NCBI RefSeq assembly: GCF_026168105.1
Contig: NZ_LBMW01000037.1
Location: 1-64,000 of the forward strand
DNA: 64,000 nucleotides
Origin: Streptomyces hygroscopicus
Lineage (GTDB): Bacteria > Actinomycetota > Actinomycetes > Streptomycetales > Streptomycetaceae
Direction: 5' to 3'
Part shown: positions 46,221-54,673 of the stretch, piece by piece
Position numbering within the stretch: the first letter of the stretch is position 1
How the letters are laid out: every line of letters starts with the position of its first letter
The notes under the pieces: generated by a model
Told to the model about the DNA's origin: nothing
Database searches by the model: none
The model's input: the letters and a program-made list of their open reading frames with translations, nothing else
Program-made: the position numbers and the translations under genes

Positions 46221-48412
46221 CCATCGGTGAGCCCATCTCGCGCCTGGACGGCCCCGCCAAGGTGACCGGTGCCGCTCGCTACGCCGCGGACCAGTACGTG
46301 GCCGGGCAGCTGTACGGAGTCTTCGTCGGCTCGACGGTCCCGGCCGGGGCCGTCGAGCGGATCGACGTCTCCGACGCCTTGCAGGAACCGGGGGTGTTCC
46401 GGGTACTGACGGCCGCGGACATGCCCCGGCTGCACCCGGACTTCGATGCCGTCACGGTTCCGCCGCTGGCGACGCGCTTCGTTCCCATGCAGGGGAACGA
46501 GATCCACCATACCGGCCAGCCGGTCGCCATGGTGCTCGCGCAGACGCTGGAGGCCGCAGAGGCCGCCGCCGAGCGGGTGTCCGTGGCCTACCGGCGTGCA
46601 CCCTTCGTCGTCCCGGACACAGCGTCTGTCGAGGAGCCGGCACCGGACAGCGGCTACCGACTGATGGGTGATGTGACGTTCCGCAAGGGCGACGCCGTCG
46701 AGGAACTGGCGCACGCGCCCGTCCGCGCCGGCGGCTCGTACGTCCAGCCCTCCCGCCACAACAACCCGATGGAGCCCTCGGCAATCCTCGCGGCCTGGGC
46801 GGACGACCGGTTGACCGTGTACGACTCCGTGCAACACGTCTACGCGGTCCAGTCGACTCTCGCCGCCGTCTTCGGACTGCAGCCGGCCCACGTACGCGTC
46901 ATCGCGCCGCACACCGGGGGCGGCTTCGGCGCCAAGGCGTACATCTGGCCGCACGAGATCCTCACGGCGATGGCGGCGAAGGTGTGCGGGCGCCCGGTCA
47001 AGCTCGTCCTGACGCGCGCCGAGATGTACACCGTCGTGGGCTACCAGCCCCGGATGGTGCAGGAGGTGCGGCTCGGCGCCGACGCCGCCGGGCATCTGAC
47101 CGCGGTCGTCCACGCGGCCGACAACGTCACCTCCATGACGGACGACTACATCGAGTTCGGCAGTGCTCCGTCGAAGGCCCTCTACGCCACTCCCACCATC
47201 GCGCTCGACCAGCGGGTGCGCCGCGGGCACGTGAACATCCCAACATTCATGCGGTCCCCGATCGACGGCCCCGGCACCTGGGCGCTCGGCTCGGCCATGG
47301 ACGAACTGGCGCACGCCCTGGGGCAGGACCCCCTCGTCCTCCGGCTGGCCAACTACGCCGAGACCGATCCGGGCGACGGACGGCCCTGGTCGTCCAAGAA
47401 GCTGAGGGAAGCGTACGAGGAGGGCGCACGCAGGTTCGGCTGGCGCGAGCGGCCTCGCGGCGGCACCCGTGACGGCGACTGGCTGATCGGGTGCGGGCTG
47501 GCCGACTGCACCCAGGGACAGTTCCGCTTCCCCTCGCAGGCGCGCGTGCGGCTCAAGGATGACGGTACCGCCCTGGTCGAGGCCGGGTACGTCGACATCG
47601 GCGCGGGCTCGACCACGATCTTCCCGCAGATCGCCGCCGACGTGCTGGGACTGGAGCCGACCGCGGTGACGGGGGTGTCGGGCGACAGCGACCTGCCGTT
47701 CGCAGGCCCCACCTACGGTTCCGGCACCACGATCGGTATGGGTGCCGCGGTGCAGGACGCCGCCCGCAAGGTCGTGGCACACCTGGCCGAACTGGCCGGC
47801 TGGCCCGCGGAGGGGGTTCAGGCCCGGGAGGGGCAGCTGCACCACCAGGGCAGTTCCCGGGCGTTCGGGGACCTCATGCGGCAGGCCGGAACGCGGGAAC
47901 TCGTCGGTGAGGGGGCGTTCGCCCTGCCCGGCAACGCGTTCGCCGACGCCGGCGATGCGACGTACTCCACGCGCACCTTCGGCGTGATGTTCGTCGAGGT
48001 CGGGGTCGATCCGGAGTTGGGCCTGCTGCGCCTTCGCCGCGCCACCGGCGTGTACAGCGCGGGTCGGATCATCAACCCGCGGACCGCGCGCTCGCAGATG
48101 ATCGGCGGAGTCGTGTGGGGTTGGGGCATGGCCGCCATGGAGGCCAGCCGCTACGAACCGGTTCTGGGGCGCTGGCTCTCCCCGGACCTCGCCGGGGTGG
48201 CCCTGCCCGTCAACGCGGACATCCCGCCGGACATCGACATCGCCTTCGTCGACGAATTCGACAAGCATGCGGGACCGCTGGGCGCGAAGGGCATCGGCGA
48301 ACTGTCCGCCACCGGCGTCGCCGCGGCCGTGGCCAACGCCGTGTTCGACGCGACGGGCCGGCGCATCCGTGAACTTCCCATCACGCCCGAGAAACTCCTG
48401 GAATCCCACTGA
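46217..48412 (+). CDS. Molybdenum hydroxylase, molybdopterin large subunit
   Basis: This 731-residue protein of the XDH/aldehyde oxidase family. It has GVFVGSTVPAG near the N-terminus, the cofactor motif PHTGGGFGAKAY (about 231), GSGTTIGMGAAVQDA, and the catalytic Glu in LGAKGIGELSATG (about 690). It lacks the Cys-containing loop of true CO dehydrogenase, so it probably hydroxylates an aromatic N-heterocycle, purine or aldehyde. The start ATG 46217 overlaps the FAD subunit by 4 bp. The substrate remains open. Confidence 0.9.
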   Translation: MTIGEPISRLDGPAKVTGAARYAADQYVAGQLYGVFVGSTVPAGAVERIDVSDALQEPGVFRVLTAADMPRLHPDFDAVTVPPLATRFVPMQGNEIHHTGQPVAMVLAQTLEAAEAAAERVSVAYRRAPFVVPDTASVEEPAPDSGYRLMGDVTFRKGDAVEELAHAPVRAGGSYVQPSRHNNPMEPSAILAAWADDRLTVYDSVQHVYAVQSTLAAVFGLQPAHVRVIAPHTGGGFGAKAYIWPHEILTAMAAKVCGRPVKLVLTRAEMYTVVGYQPRMVQEVRLGADAAGHLTAVVHAADNVTSMTDDYIEFGSAPSKALYATPTIALDQRVRRGHVNIPTFMRSPIDGPGTWALGSAMDELAHALGQDPLVLRLANYAETDPGDGRPWSSKKLREAYEEGARRFGWRERPRGGTRDGDWLIGCGLADCTQGQFRFPSQARVRLKDDGTALVEAGYVDIGAGSTTIFPQIAADVLGLEPTAVTGVSGDSDLPFAGPTYGSGTTIGMGAAVQDAARKVVAHLAELAGWPAEGVQAREGQLHHQGSSRAFGDLMRQAGTRELVGEGAFALPGNAFADAGDATYSTRTFGVMFVEVGVDPELGLLRLRRATGVYSAGRIINPRTARSQMIGGVVWGWGMAAMEASRYEPVLGRWLSPDLAGVALPVNADIPPDIDIAFVDEFDKHAGPLGAKGIGELSATGVAAAVANAVFDATGRRIRELPITPEKLLESH

Positions 48413-48417
48413 GCCGG

Positions 48418-48462
48418 CAGCCTCGCGGGCAGGCAACGGCTCCCCACCCGCCCGCGAGGCTG
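48418..48462 (+). terminator. 13-bp hairpin between the Mo subunit and xdhC-type gene
   Basis: CAGCCTCGCGGGC at 48418-48430 pairs exactly with GCCCGCGAGGCTG at 48450-48462 with a 19-nt loop. No U-run follows. Because an operon member follows 44 bp later, it probably lowers expression of the maturase or stabilises the upstream message rather than ending all transcription. Confidence 0.6.
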
Positions 48463-48505
48463 TCATCCACCCGAAGACCCCCGAACACCAAGAGGATCGG
48501 ACACG

Positions 48506-49687
48506 ATGCTCGACATCGCAGCGGAGCTGACCCGCTGGTGCGACCGCGGCGAGCCCTTCGCCGTGGCGACCGTCGTCGCGGTCAGCGGCAGCGCTCCACG
48601 AGAGCCCGGCGCGGCGCTGGCCGTGAACGGGGCAGGCGAAGCCATCGGAAGCGTCTCCGGGGGTTGCGTCGAAAGCGCTGTGTACGCGCTGTGCCAGGAG
48701 GTCCTCGACACCGGCAGGCCGACCGTCGGGCACTTCGGCTACTCGACGGACGACGCGTTCGCCGTCGGCCTCACCTGCGGGGGCACGATCGATGTGATCG
48801 TCGAACGGGTCGACCCCACAACCGGCACCCCGCTCGCCGCCGCTCTGGCCGCGGTCGCAGCCGGGCAGCGCTGCGCCCTGCTCCGCGTCGTGACCGGTCC
48901 GGAGACACTGCGCGGCAAGGCTCTGTTCCTCCAGGCGGACGGGACTGCGACGGGCGGCTTCGGCGACCCCGCACTCGACGACGCCGCACGCGCTGAGACC
49001 CGGGCATTCCTCGACCTGGGGCGCACCGGCACGATCGAAGTCGGCGCCGAGGGCGGACTGTGCGGCGAGCCGGTCACGCTCCTGCTGGAATCCAGCGTGC
49101 CGCCGCCGCGCATGCTGGTGTTCGGCGCGATCGACTACGCGGCTGCCCTGGCGCAACTCGGGGCCTTCCTCGGCTACCGCGTCACCGTGTGCGACGCACG
49201 ACCGGTATTCGCCACCCGCAACCGCTTCCCCCACGCGACCGAGGTGGTGGTGGACTGGCCGCACCGCTATCTCGCGACCACCGACACCGACGCTCGCACC
49301 GTGGTCTGCGTCCTGACCCATGACGCCAAGTTCGACGTCCCGCTGTTGCAGCAGGCCCTGCGGATGCCGGTCGCCTACGTAGGGGTCATGGGTTCCCGGC
49401 GCACCCACCAGGACCGCCTCAGCCGCCTGCGCGAGGCGGGGCTCGGCAAGGCCGAGCTCGCCCGGATGCGCAGTCCGATCGGCCTGGACCTCGGGGCCCG
49501 CACGCCCGAGGAGACCGCCGTGTCCATCGCAAGCGAGATCGTGGCCTGCCTGCGTGGTGGAGGCGGCGCACCGCTCGCCGACGGACACGCGCCGATCCAC
49601 GGAAACTTCCTTCCACCACGGGCCAGGGCCGGGACCGGCCGCACCGACACATCCGGGCCCCCGGACGACGGGCGGAGAACCGCCTGA
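48506..49687 (+). CDS. XdhC/CoxI-family molybdenum-cofactor maturase
   Basis: This 393-residue protein has an N-terminal XdhC_CoxI domain (VSGSAPREPGAALAV with SGGCVESAV) and a C-terminal Rossmann-like XdhC domain (VFGAIDYAAALAQLGAFLGY, VGVMGSRRTHQDRLSRLREAG). It is needed to sulfurate and insert molybdopterin into XDH-type enzymes and sits last in that operon. The C-terminal 30 residues (Pro/Gly-rich) are longer than usual. AAGAGGATC precedes ATG 48506. The strict GxGxxG is here GAIDYA, which is unusual but tolerated in the family. Confidence 0.88.
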   Translation: MLDIAAELTRWCDRGEPFAVATVVAVSGSAPREPGAALAVNGAGEAIGSVSGGCVESAVYALCQEVLDTGRPTVGHFGYSTDDAFAVGLTCGGTIDVIVERVDPTTGTPLAAALAAVAAGQRCALLRVVTGPETLRGKALFLQADGTATGGFGDPALDDAARAETRAFLDLGRTGTIEVGAEGGLCGEPVTLLLESSVPPPRMLVFGAIDYAAALAQLGAFLGYRVTVCDARPVFATRNRFPHATEVVVDWPHRYLATTDTDARTVVCVLTHDAKFDVPLLQQALRMPVAYVGVMGSRRTHQDRLSRLREAGLGKAELARMRSPIGLDLGARTPEETAVSIASEIVACLRGGGGAPLADGHAPIHGNFLPPRARAGTGRTDTSGPPDDGRRTA

Positions 49688-49779
49688 CCGGCCCCACCCC
49701 CAGGTCTCTGCCGGAGCACTGCGGATATCCGCAAGCTCTGTGACTGCCCGCTCTGTTCAGCGGGCTGCTCGCCGACACC

Positions 49780-50000
49780 GGCCGACCGATGCGGACGCTC
49801 TGTCCATCGGCGACCTCACCGACGGGCATCTCGGCAGAGCCGCGACGCAGTGCCGCAATGGCGCACCCGAGCAGCCGAGTCCCGCCTGCCCGGGTGTGCG
49901 AAGTGCCAGTGGTGCACACCGTCGAGGAGAAGCTGGAACGCGTCGAGGCGGGGCGTGGCGTCGTCGTGCCTCCGCGCGGCCGCCGGGTAGTCCGCCTGCA
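49780..50000 (+). pseudogene. LysR-family regulator remnant
   Basis: The plus strand reads VHTVEEKLERVEAGRGVVV followed by a Pro/Arg jumble, and in another frame TDADALSIGDLTDGHLGRAA. In many Streptomyces LysR proteins the effector domain contains TVEEKLE-VAAG-G-VVLP. The frame shifts and neither end exists, so it is a decayed gene lying between the Mo-hydroxylase operon and pucR-type gene. Confidence 0.35.
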
Positions 50001-50036
50001 CGGGGCGCCCTTGACGGATGCGGGGAACTCGCGCGG

Positions 50037-51605
50037 CTATGCGCACGGCGCGAGGTCGATGAGTACGTTGCAGACGAGGCGGACCGCGGGGTCGTCCAGG
50101 TCAAGGCCGGAGATGTCCCTGATGCGTCCCAGCCGGTAGCGCAGGGTCGTGACGTGGATGCCGAGCTCCCGGGCCGTGGGCGCGGGCTGGGCCCCGAAAC
50201 TCAGGTAGCAGCGCAAGGTCTGGATGAAGTCGCTCGCCCGCCGGCTGTCCTCCTCGGCCAGTCTCAGCAGGCCCGGCAGGCGCAACTGCTCGCGCTGGGC
50301 GAGCATCTGCCGCAGCTCGTGCAGGATGACCTGCGGAAGAACGTCGTCGTAGGTGGCGAACCGGTCATCGTCCGGGGCTGACCGGACGACGCCGACCGCG
50401 TCCTCGGCCTCCTGTCTGCGCTGGTTGAGCCTGCCCAGCTGAGGCCCGATGGTGCTGACCGCGCCGCAGAGCCGGTCCCGCAGCACCGGCACGGACCGGT
50501 TGACGATCTCGCGTCCCAGCCGCAGCATGCCTTCTTCGGGCTGGTTTGCGGGGAGCGCCAGGATCGCGAAGACCAGCTCCCCGACCCGGGCCACCGCGGC
50601 GTGCCACCGGAAGGCCTCGCAGGACAGCGCCACGTGGTCGGTGATTCGGTCCCAGACCTCGTCGGGCAGGACCTGCTGCGATGACGGCGCCACGGCCATC
50701 ACGCCGAAGGCCGCGCCATGCGGCAATCCCAGTTCCGTGGCGTGCCTGTGCAGGAGTCCGCGCCCGTCCAGCAGGGCCCGTACGAGGTTGTCGCGACGGA
50801 TCCGCTCGGCACGGTGGCCCTCCAGGTGTCGCAGCAGGTGCGGCACGGCGATGTCCGCGGCCCGCCGTAGCGCCTGCGGGGCCGTACCGGGCAGTGGCTG
50901 GTCGCCTTCGGCCGCCCACAGGACGCCGAGCAACTGCTGTGAGTCCCGCACAGCGGTGATCAGCCGCCGGTGGGCCTGCCCTGGGCCGGAAGGGAGGTCG
51001 ACGACGTCACTCGTGGTGCGCAGCCGCTCCAGGTCGCCCGTCTGCTCCAGATACGCCAGCCACTCGGGCGGCATGCGCCGCCCCAGGATCGCGGTGTTGC
51101 GCCCCTGGTCCATCGCTCCGGTGAACGAGGAATACGCCAGCACCCGGAAGTTGGCGTCCTCGATGATGGTCGGGCCGCCCACCATGTCGGCGAAGGCGTC
51201 AGCCAGCGCGAACAGGTCGCCCTGCGGTACCTCCCCGGTGGCGTCGGCGCCCGCCGGTGCCGGCTCGCCTCCCGGCTCCGAGGAGATCTGCGCGCAGGCG
51301 CGGATCACGGCCGACCACGACGCGGAGACCTTGAGCAGGACCAGGGCGATGCCCCGCTGCCGGGCCGTCAGCTCCCAGGCACCCCGGGTCTCGGGGTCCG
51401 GCGGCTCCCTCAGCACCACCCCGGCGCAGTCCTGGGCGAGCACGTCCGCGCCGGGAACACCCACACCGAGCAGCAGGCCTCGCGCCTCGTGCTTCCTGCC
51501 GGGCTCCCAAGGTGCCGCTCCCGAGAGCGACACCCCCGCAGGAGGGGGGACGACCAGCTCGGCCTGGCCCTCCAACGCGCATACGACATCATCCACGGTC
51601 GCCAC
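50037..51605 (-). CDS. PucR-family transcriptional regulator
   Basis: This 522-residue protein has an N-terminal PucR-type region with a GAF-like centre (ALADAFADMVGGPTIIEDAN) and the C-terminal PucR helix-turn-helix (HTH_30: RELGIHVTTLRYRLGRIRDI, then LDLDDPAVRL, near 480-515). It is divergent from the SDR operon across 131 bp and downstream-facing to the Mo-hydroxylase operon, so it could control both. PucR proteins often respond to purine, amino acid or aromatic catabolites; the effector is unknown here. The start is taken as GTG/ATG at 51605. Confidence 0.88.
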   Translation of the reverse strand: MATVDDVVCALEGQAELVVPPPAGVSLSGAAPWEPGRKHEARGLLLGVGVPGADVLAQDCAGVVLREPPDPETRGAWELTARQRGIALVLLKVSASWSAVIRACAQISSEPGGEPAPAGADATGEVPQGDLFALADAFADMVGGPTIIEDANFRVLAYSSFTGAMDQGRNTAILGRRMPPEWLAYLEQTGDLERLRTTSDVVDLPSGPGQAHRRLITAVRDSQQLLGVLWAAEGDQPLPGTAPQALRRAADIAVPHLLRHLEGHRAERIRRDNLVRALLDGRGLLHRHATELGLPHGAAFGVMAVAPSSQQVLPDEVWDRITDHVALSCEAFRWHAAVARVGELVFAILALPANQPEEGMLRLGREIVNRSVPVLRDRLCGAVSTIGPQLGRLNQRRQEAEDAVGVVRSAPDDDRFATYDDVLPQVILHELRQMLAQREQLRLPGLLRLAEEDSRRASDFIQTLRCYLSFGAQPAPTARELGIHVTTLRYRLGRIRDISGLDLDDPAVRLVCNVLIDLAPCA

Positions 51606-51736
51606 GACAGCACCCCTTCCTCGATTCGAATGATGAAGGGCGAAATTCTTCCTCTGACCGGCGGAATGGCTGAGGAGGTGGCGAGTCTACAGTTCCGGAC
51701 ATCGCAGCTCATCGCAGACGTGAAAGGACTCTGACG
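51606..51736. promoter_or_regulatory. Divergent promoter region of pucR-like gene and SDR operon
   Basis: This 131-bp gap contains the perfect palindrome ATTCGAAT (51624-51631) and the ribosome site AAAGGA before 51737. PucR regulators commonly act on such divergent gaps. The palindrome is a candidate binding site. Confidence 0.4.
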
Positions 51737-52507
51737 ATGACGTCTACGGCAGTGATCACCGGCGGTGGAAGAGGCCTGGGCAGGGAGATCGCGGTGGCCC
51801 TGCACACCGCCGGCCACCGCGTCGTCCTGGCGGGACGGGACAAGGACGTACTCGATCTGACGGCTCATGAGATCGATCCGACGGGCGACGCGGTCCTGTC
51901 GGTGCGGTGCGACGTGCGCGACGAGCTCGCGGTCGCGGCGCTGACAGCGAGGGCCCTGGACCGGTTCGGACGGATCGACGTTCTGGTGAACAACAGCGGC
52001 ATCGCCGGCCCCACCGCCCCCGTGTGGGAGACCGACGCCCAGCTCTGGCGGGACACCATCGAGACCAACCTGGTCGGCGCCTTCCTGTGCTGCCGGGCGG
52101 TCCTGCCGACGATGATCGCGCAGCGCTCCGGGGCCATCGTCACAGTCGGCTCGATGACCGGCAAACGGCCGCTGTTCGGCCGCACCGGCTACGCCGCGAG
52201 CAAGACCGCGCTGATCGGCCTGACCCGGACCCTGGCCACCGAGGCAGGACCGTACGGGATCCGCGCGAACCTGGTCTCCCCCGGCCCGCTCGAGGGCGAC
52301 CGGATCGAGCGGGTCTTCCGAGCCCAGGCCGCCAGCCGCGGCATCAGCGTCGACGCGGCACGCGCCGAGATGCTCGACGACTCACCGCTGGGCCGACTGG
52401 TGCCGGGCGCGGACGTCGCGGCGGCCGTGGTGTTCCTGGCCAGCCCGGCAGCCTCCTCCATCACCGGCGAGGACCTCAACGTCTCCGCCGGGATCGTCAC
52501 CTACTGA
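51737..52507 (+). CDS. SDR-family oxidoreductase
   Basis: Classical short-chain dehydrogenase/reductase of 256 residues. It has TGGGRGLGREIAVAL (residues 8-22), VNNSGIAGP (about 84), Ser near SMTGKRP and the catalytic YAASKTA (about 152). The C-terminal ITGEDLNVSAGIVTY closely resembles substrates of the FabG-like class (ITGQ-L-VDGG). It is first in the five-gene operon and the ribosome site is AAAGGA. It should oxidise or reduce an alcohol/keto group of the pathway intermediate. Confidence 0.88.
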   Translation: MTSTAVITGGGRGLGREIAVALHTAGHRVVLAGRDKDVLDLTAHEIDPTGDAVLSVRCDVRDELAVAALTARALDRFGRIDVLVNNSGIAGPTAPVWETDAQLWRDTIETNLVGAFLCCRAVLPTMIAQRSGAIVTVGSMTGKRPLFGRTGYAASKTALIGLTRTLATEAGPYGIRANLVSPGPLEGDRIERVFRAQAASRGISVDAARAEMLDDSPLGRLVPGADVAAAVVFLASPAASSITGEDLNVSAGIVTY

Positions 52508-52541
52508 CCACCCCCGCCCGAGAGCCCCGAAGGGGAGGAAC

Positions 52542-53240
52542 ATGCAGCTCATCGACCTGTCCCAGGACATCTACCAGGGAATGATGGTCTATCCGGGCCA
52601 CCTGAAGACCGTCGTGTTCGACCACGCCACGCACGAGGAGACGGCGCTGCGGTTCGACAGCGGGTTCTCCTTCCAGACCAAGGGCCTGATGATCAATGAC
52701 AACGGGCCTACGCACGTCGACTCCTTCTCCCATCTGGACCCGGACCCGGCCGCGCAGACCATCGACCAGATGCCGCTCGACCTCTTCTACGGCCAGGCGG
52801 TCTGCCTCGACGTCTCGCACGTCCCGGCGCGCACCGACATCACCGCGGAGCACCTGGACGCCGCCGAACAGGCGGTGGAGGTCTCCGTCGAACCGGGCGA
52901 CATCCTCCTGCTGCACACCGGCACCTTCGGACGCCACGCCGGGCAGCCGCAGTACCTGACCGACTTCCCCGGCCTCGGCGAGTCCGCCAGCAAGTGGATC
53001 GTCGATCGCGGGGTCAAGACCTTCGGCGTGGACAGCCCCACGCCCGACAACCCGGCCAGCCGGATCTACCCCTGCCACCTGATGTGCCGTCACCACGGCA
53101 TCACCCACTACGAGAACCTCGCCAACCTCGACCAGCTCATCGGCCGGCGGTTCACCTTCGCCGGCTTCCCGCTCAAGCTCGTCGGCGGCCACGGCGGCCC
53201 CACGCGAGCCGTCGCCCTGCTCGACAGCGCCAACCAGTGA
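52542..53240 (+). CDS. Cyclase-family metal-dependent hydrolase
   Basis: This 232-residue protein has the cyclase/kynurenine-formamidase motif H-x-D-x3-H within GPTHVDSFSH (His58, Asp60, His64). LLLHTGTFG and a late HLMCRHHGITHYENLANL segment are also family marks. Members hydrolyse amide or ester bonds, e.g. formylkynurenine, isatin or cyclic imides, with Zn or Mn. ATG 52542 follows AGGGGAGGAAC. It is 34 bp behind the SDR gene in the same operon. Confidence 0.88.
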   Translation: MQLIDLSQDIYQGMMVYPGHLKTVVFDHATHEETALRFDSGFSFQTKGLMINDNGPTHVDSFSHLDPDPAAQTIDQMPLDLFYGQAVCLDVSHVPARTDITAEHLDAAEQAVEVSVEPGDILLLHTGTFGRHAGQPQYLTDFPGLGESASKWIVDRGVKTFGVDSPTPDNPASRIYPCHLMCRHHGITHYENLANLDQLIGRRFTFAGFPLKLVGGHGGPTRAVALLDSANQ

Positions 53241-53317
53241 GCCCGACAAGGACACCCCTGGGCTTCCCGATCTTACGAATGACCAGGACGAACCCCCACG
53301 AAGAGAGGTAAGGGCCC

Positions 53318-54634
53318 ATGTCGCAGACCGTGCTCAAAGCAGCCGCCTCGGCCGACCAGGCTCGCCGCAGCACGACCGATGTTGCGCAGACCGTGGCGAA
53401 CATCATCGACAGTATCCGCGAACGCGGCGACGCGGCCGTCCGCGACCACTCCCAGACGTTCGACAAGTGGTCACCGGACTCCTTCCGCCTCGACCCGGAC
53501 CAGATCAAGAAGATCGTGGCCCAGGTCCCGGACCAAGTCATCGAGGACATCACGCAGGTCCAGGCGAACGTACGACGCTTCGCCGAGGCACAGCGCGCCT
53601 CGCTGGCCGACATCGAGATCGCCACCGAGCCGGGTGTGTACCTGGGGCACCGCCACATACCCATCGCGGCGGCCGGCGCCTATGTTCCCGGCGGCCGCTA
53701 CCCGCTGACCGCCTCGGCGCACATGACCATCGTGACGGCGAAGGTGGCCGGTGTGCCGCGCGTGGCCGCCTGCACCCCGCCGATCCGGGGGCAGATCCCC
53801 GCCGCGACCATCGCCGCGATGCATCTGGCGGGCGCAGACGAGATCTACCTTCTCGGCGGGGTCCAGGCAGTGGCCGCACTGGCGGTGGGCACCGAGACGA
53901 TCGAACGGGTCGACTTCATCGCCGGGCCGGGCAATGCCTACGTCGCCGAGGCCAAGCGTCAGCTCTTCGGTGAGGTCGGCATCGACCTGTTCGCCGGCCC
54001 GACCGAAACCCTCATCGTCGCGGACGACAGCGCCGACCCGTTCATCGTGGCCGTCGACCTGCTCAGCCAGGCCGAGCACGGCCCCGACTCCCCGGCCGTC
54101 CTCATCTCCACCTCCCAGCAGGTCGCCGAGCGGGCGATGGCCTACATCGACCAGCTCCTGCCGACCATGCCCACCCGGGACTTCGCCGAGCGGGCCTGGA
54201 ACGACCACGGCCAGGTCCACCTCGTGGCCACCGTCGAGGAGGCGTATGCCCTGGCCGACCGTTTCGCCTCCGAGCACGTCCAGATCCTCACCGCGCAACC
54301 GCGCCGAGCCCTGGAGTCGATGCGTAACTACGGTGCGCTCTTCCTCGGCGAGGGCACCTGCGTGAGCTACGGCGACAAAGTCATCGGCACCAACCATGTC
54401 CTGCCCACCCGGGGCGCCGCGCGCTACACCGGGGGCCTGTGGGTCGGCAAGTACCTCAAGACGGTCACCTACCAGGAAGTGACGGACCAGCAGAGCAGCG
54501 CCGCCCTGGGGCGGCTGTGCGGCCGGGCCGCCCGGGTCGAGCTCTTCGAGGGCCACGCGCGCTCGGGCGACGTGCGCGAAGCCAAATACTCCGGCCGGCC
54601 GTTGGCCTGGAGCGATCACACCTTCACCAGATAG
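53318..54634 (+). CDS. Histidinol dehydrogenase-family protein, catabolic paralogue
   Basis: This 438-residue protein of the HisD superfamily: AAGAYVPGGRYPL, IAGPGNAYVAEAKRQ, LSQAEHGPDSPAV (Gln and His zinc ligands) and GDKVIGTNHVLPT (Asp ligand). Without his genes nearby it is unlikely to make histidine. HisD paralogues such as HpsN oxidise other primary alcohols to carboxylates in two steps. Its place between a cyclase and a transporter suggests a similar alcohol-to-acid step on the unknown substrate. The start is ATG 53318 with AGAGAGGTAAG upstream. Confidence 0.86.
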   Translation: MSQTVLKAAASADQARRSTTDVAQTVANIIDSIRERGDAAVRDHSQTFDKWSPDSFRLDPDQIKKIVAQVPDQVIEDITQVQANVRRFAEAQRASLADIEIATEPGVYLGHRHIPIAAAGAYVPGGRYPLTASAHMTIVTAKVAGVPRVAACTPPIRGQIPAATIAAMHLAGADEIYLLGGVQAVAALAVGTETIERVDFIAGPGNAYVAEAKRQLFGEVGIDLFAGPTETLIVADDSADPFIVAVDLLSQAEHGPDSPAVLISTSQQVAERAMAYIDQLLPTMPTRDFAERAWNDHGQVHLVATVEEAYALADRFASEHVQILTAQPRRALESMRNYGALFLGEGTCVSYGDKVIGTNHVLPTRGAARYTGGLWVGKYLKTVTYQEVTDQQSSAALGRLCGRAARVELFEGHARSGDVREAKYSGRPLAWSDHTFTR

Positions 54635-54673
54635 CCGGTTGCCCGGCGGAGCCGCGAAGGGGCGGTGTTCACC

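Noticed and set aside
44744..48412. Carbon monoxide dehydrogenase (coxSML)
   Set aside because: The large subunit lacks the Cys-containing active-site loop typical of true aerobic CO dehydrogenase.
46154..49600. 1148-codon minus-strand open frame
   Set aside because: It is antisense to the Mo-hydroxylase large subunit and XdhC-type genes, which have clear motifs; no domain is visible in it.
53318..54634. Histidine biosynthesis gene hisD
   Set aside because: No other his genes are near, and the gene sits between a cyclase-family hydrolase and an MFS transporter in a catabolic operon, so a paralogue is more likely.
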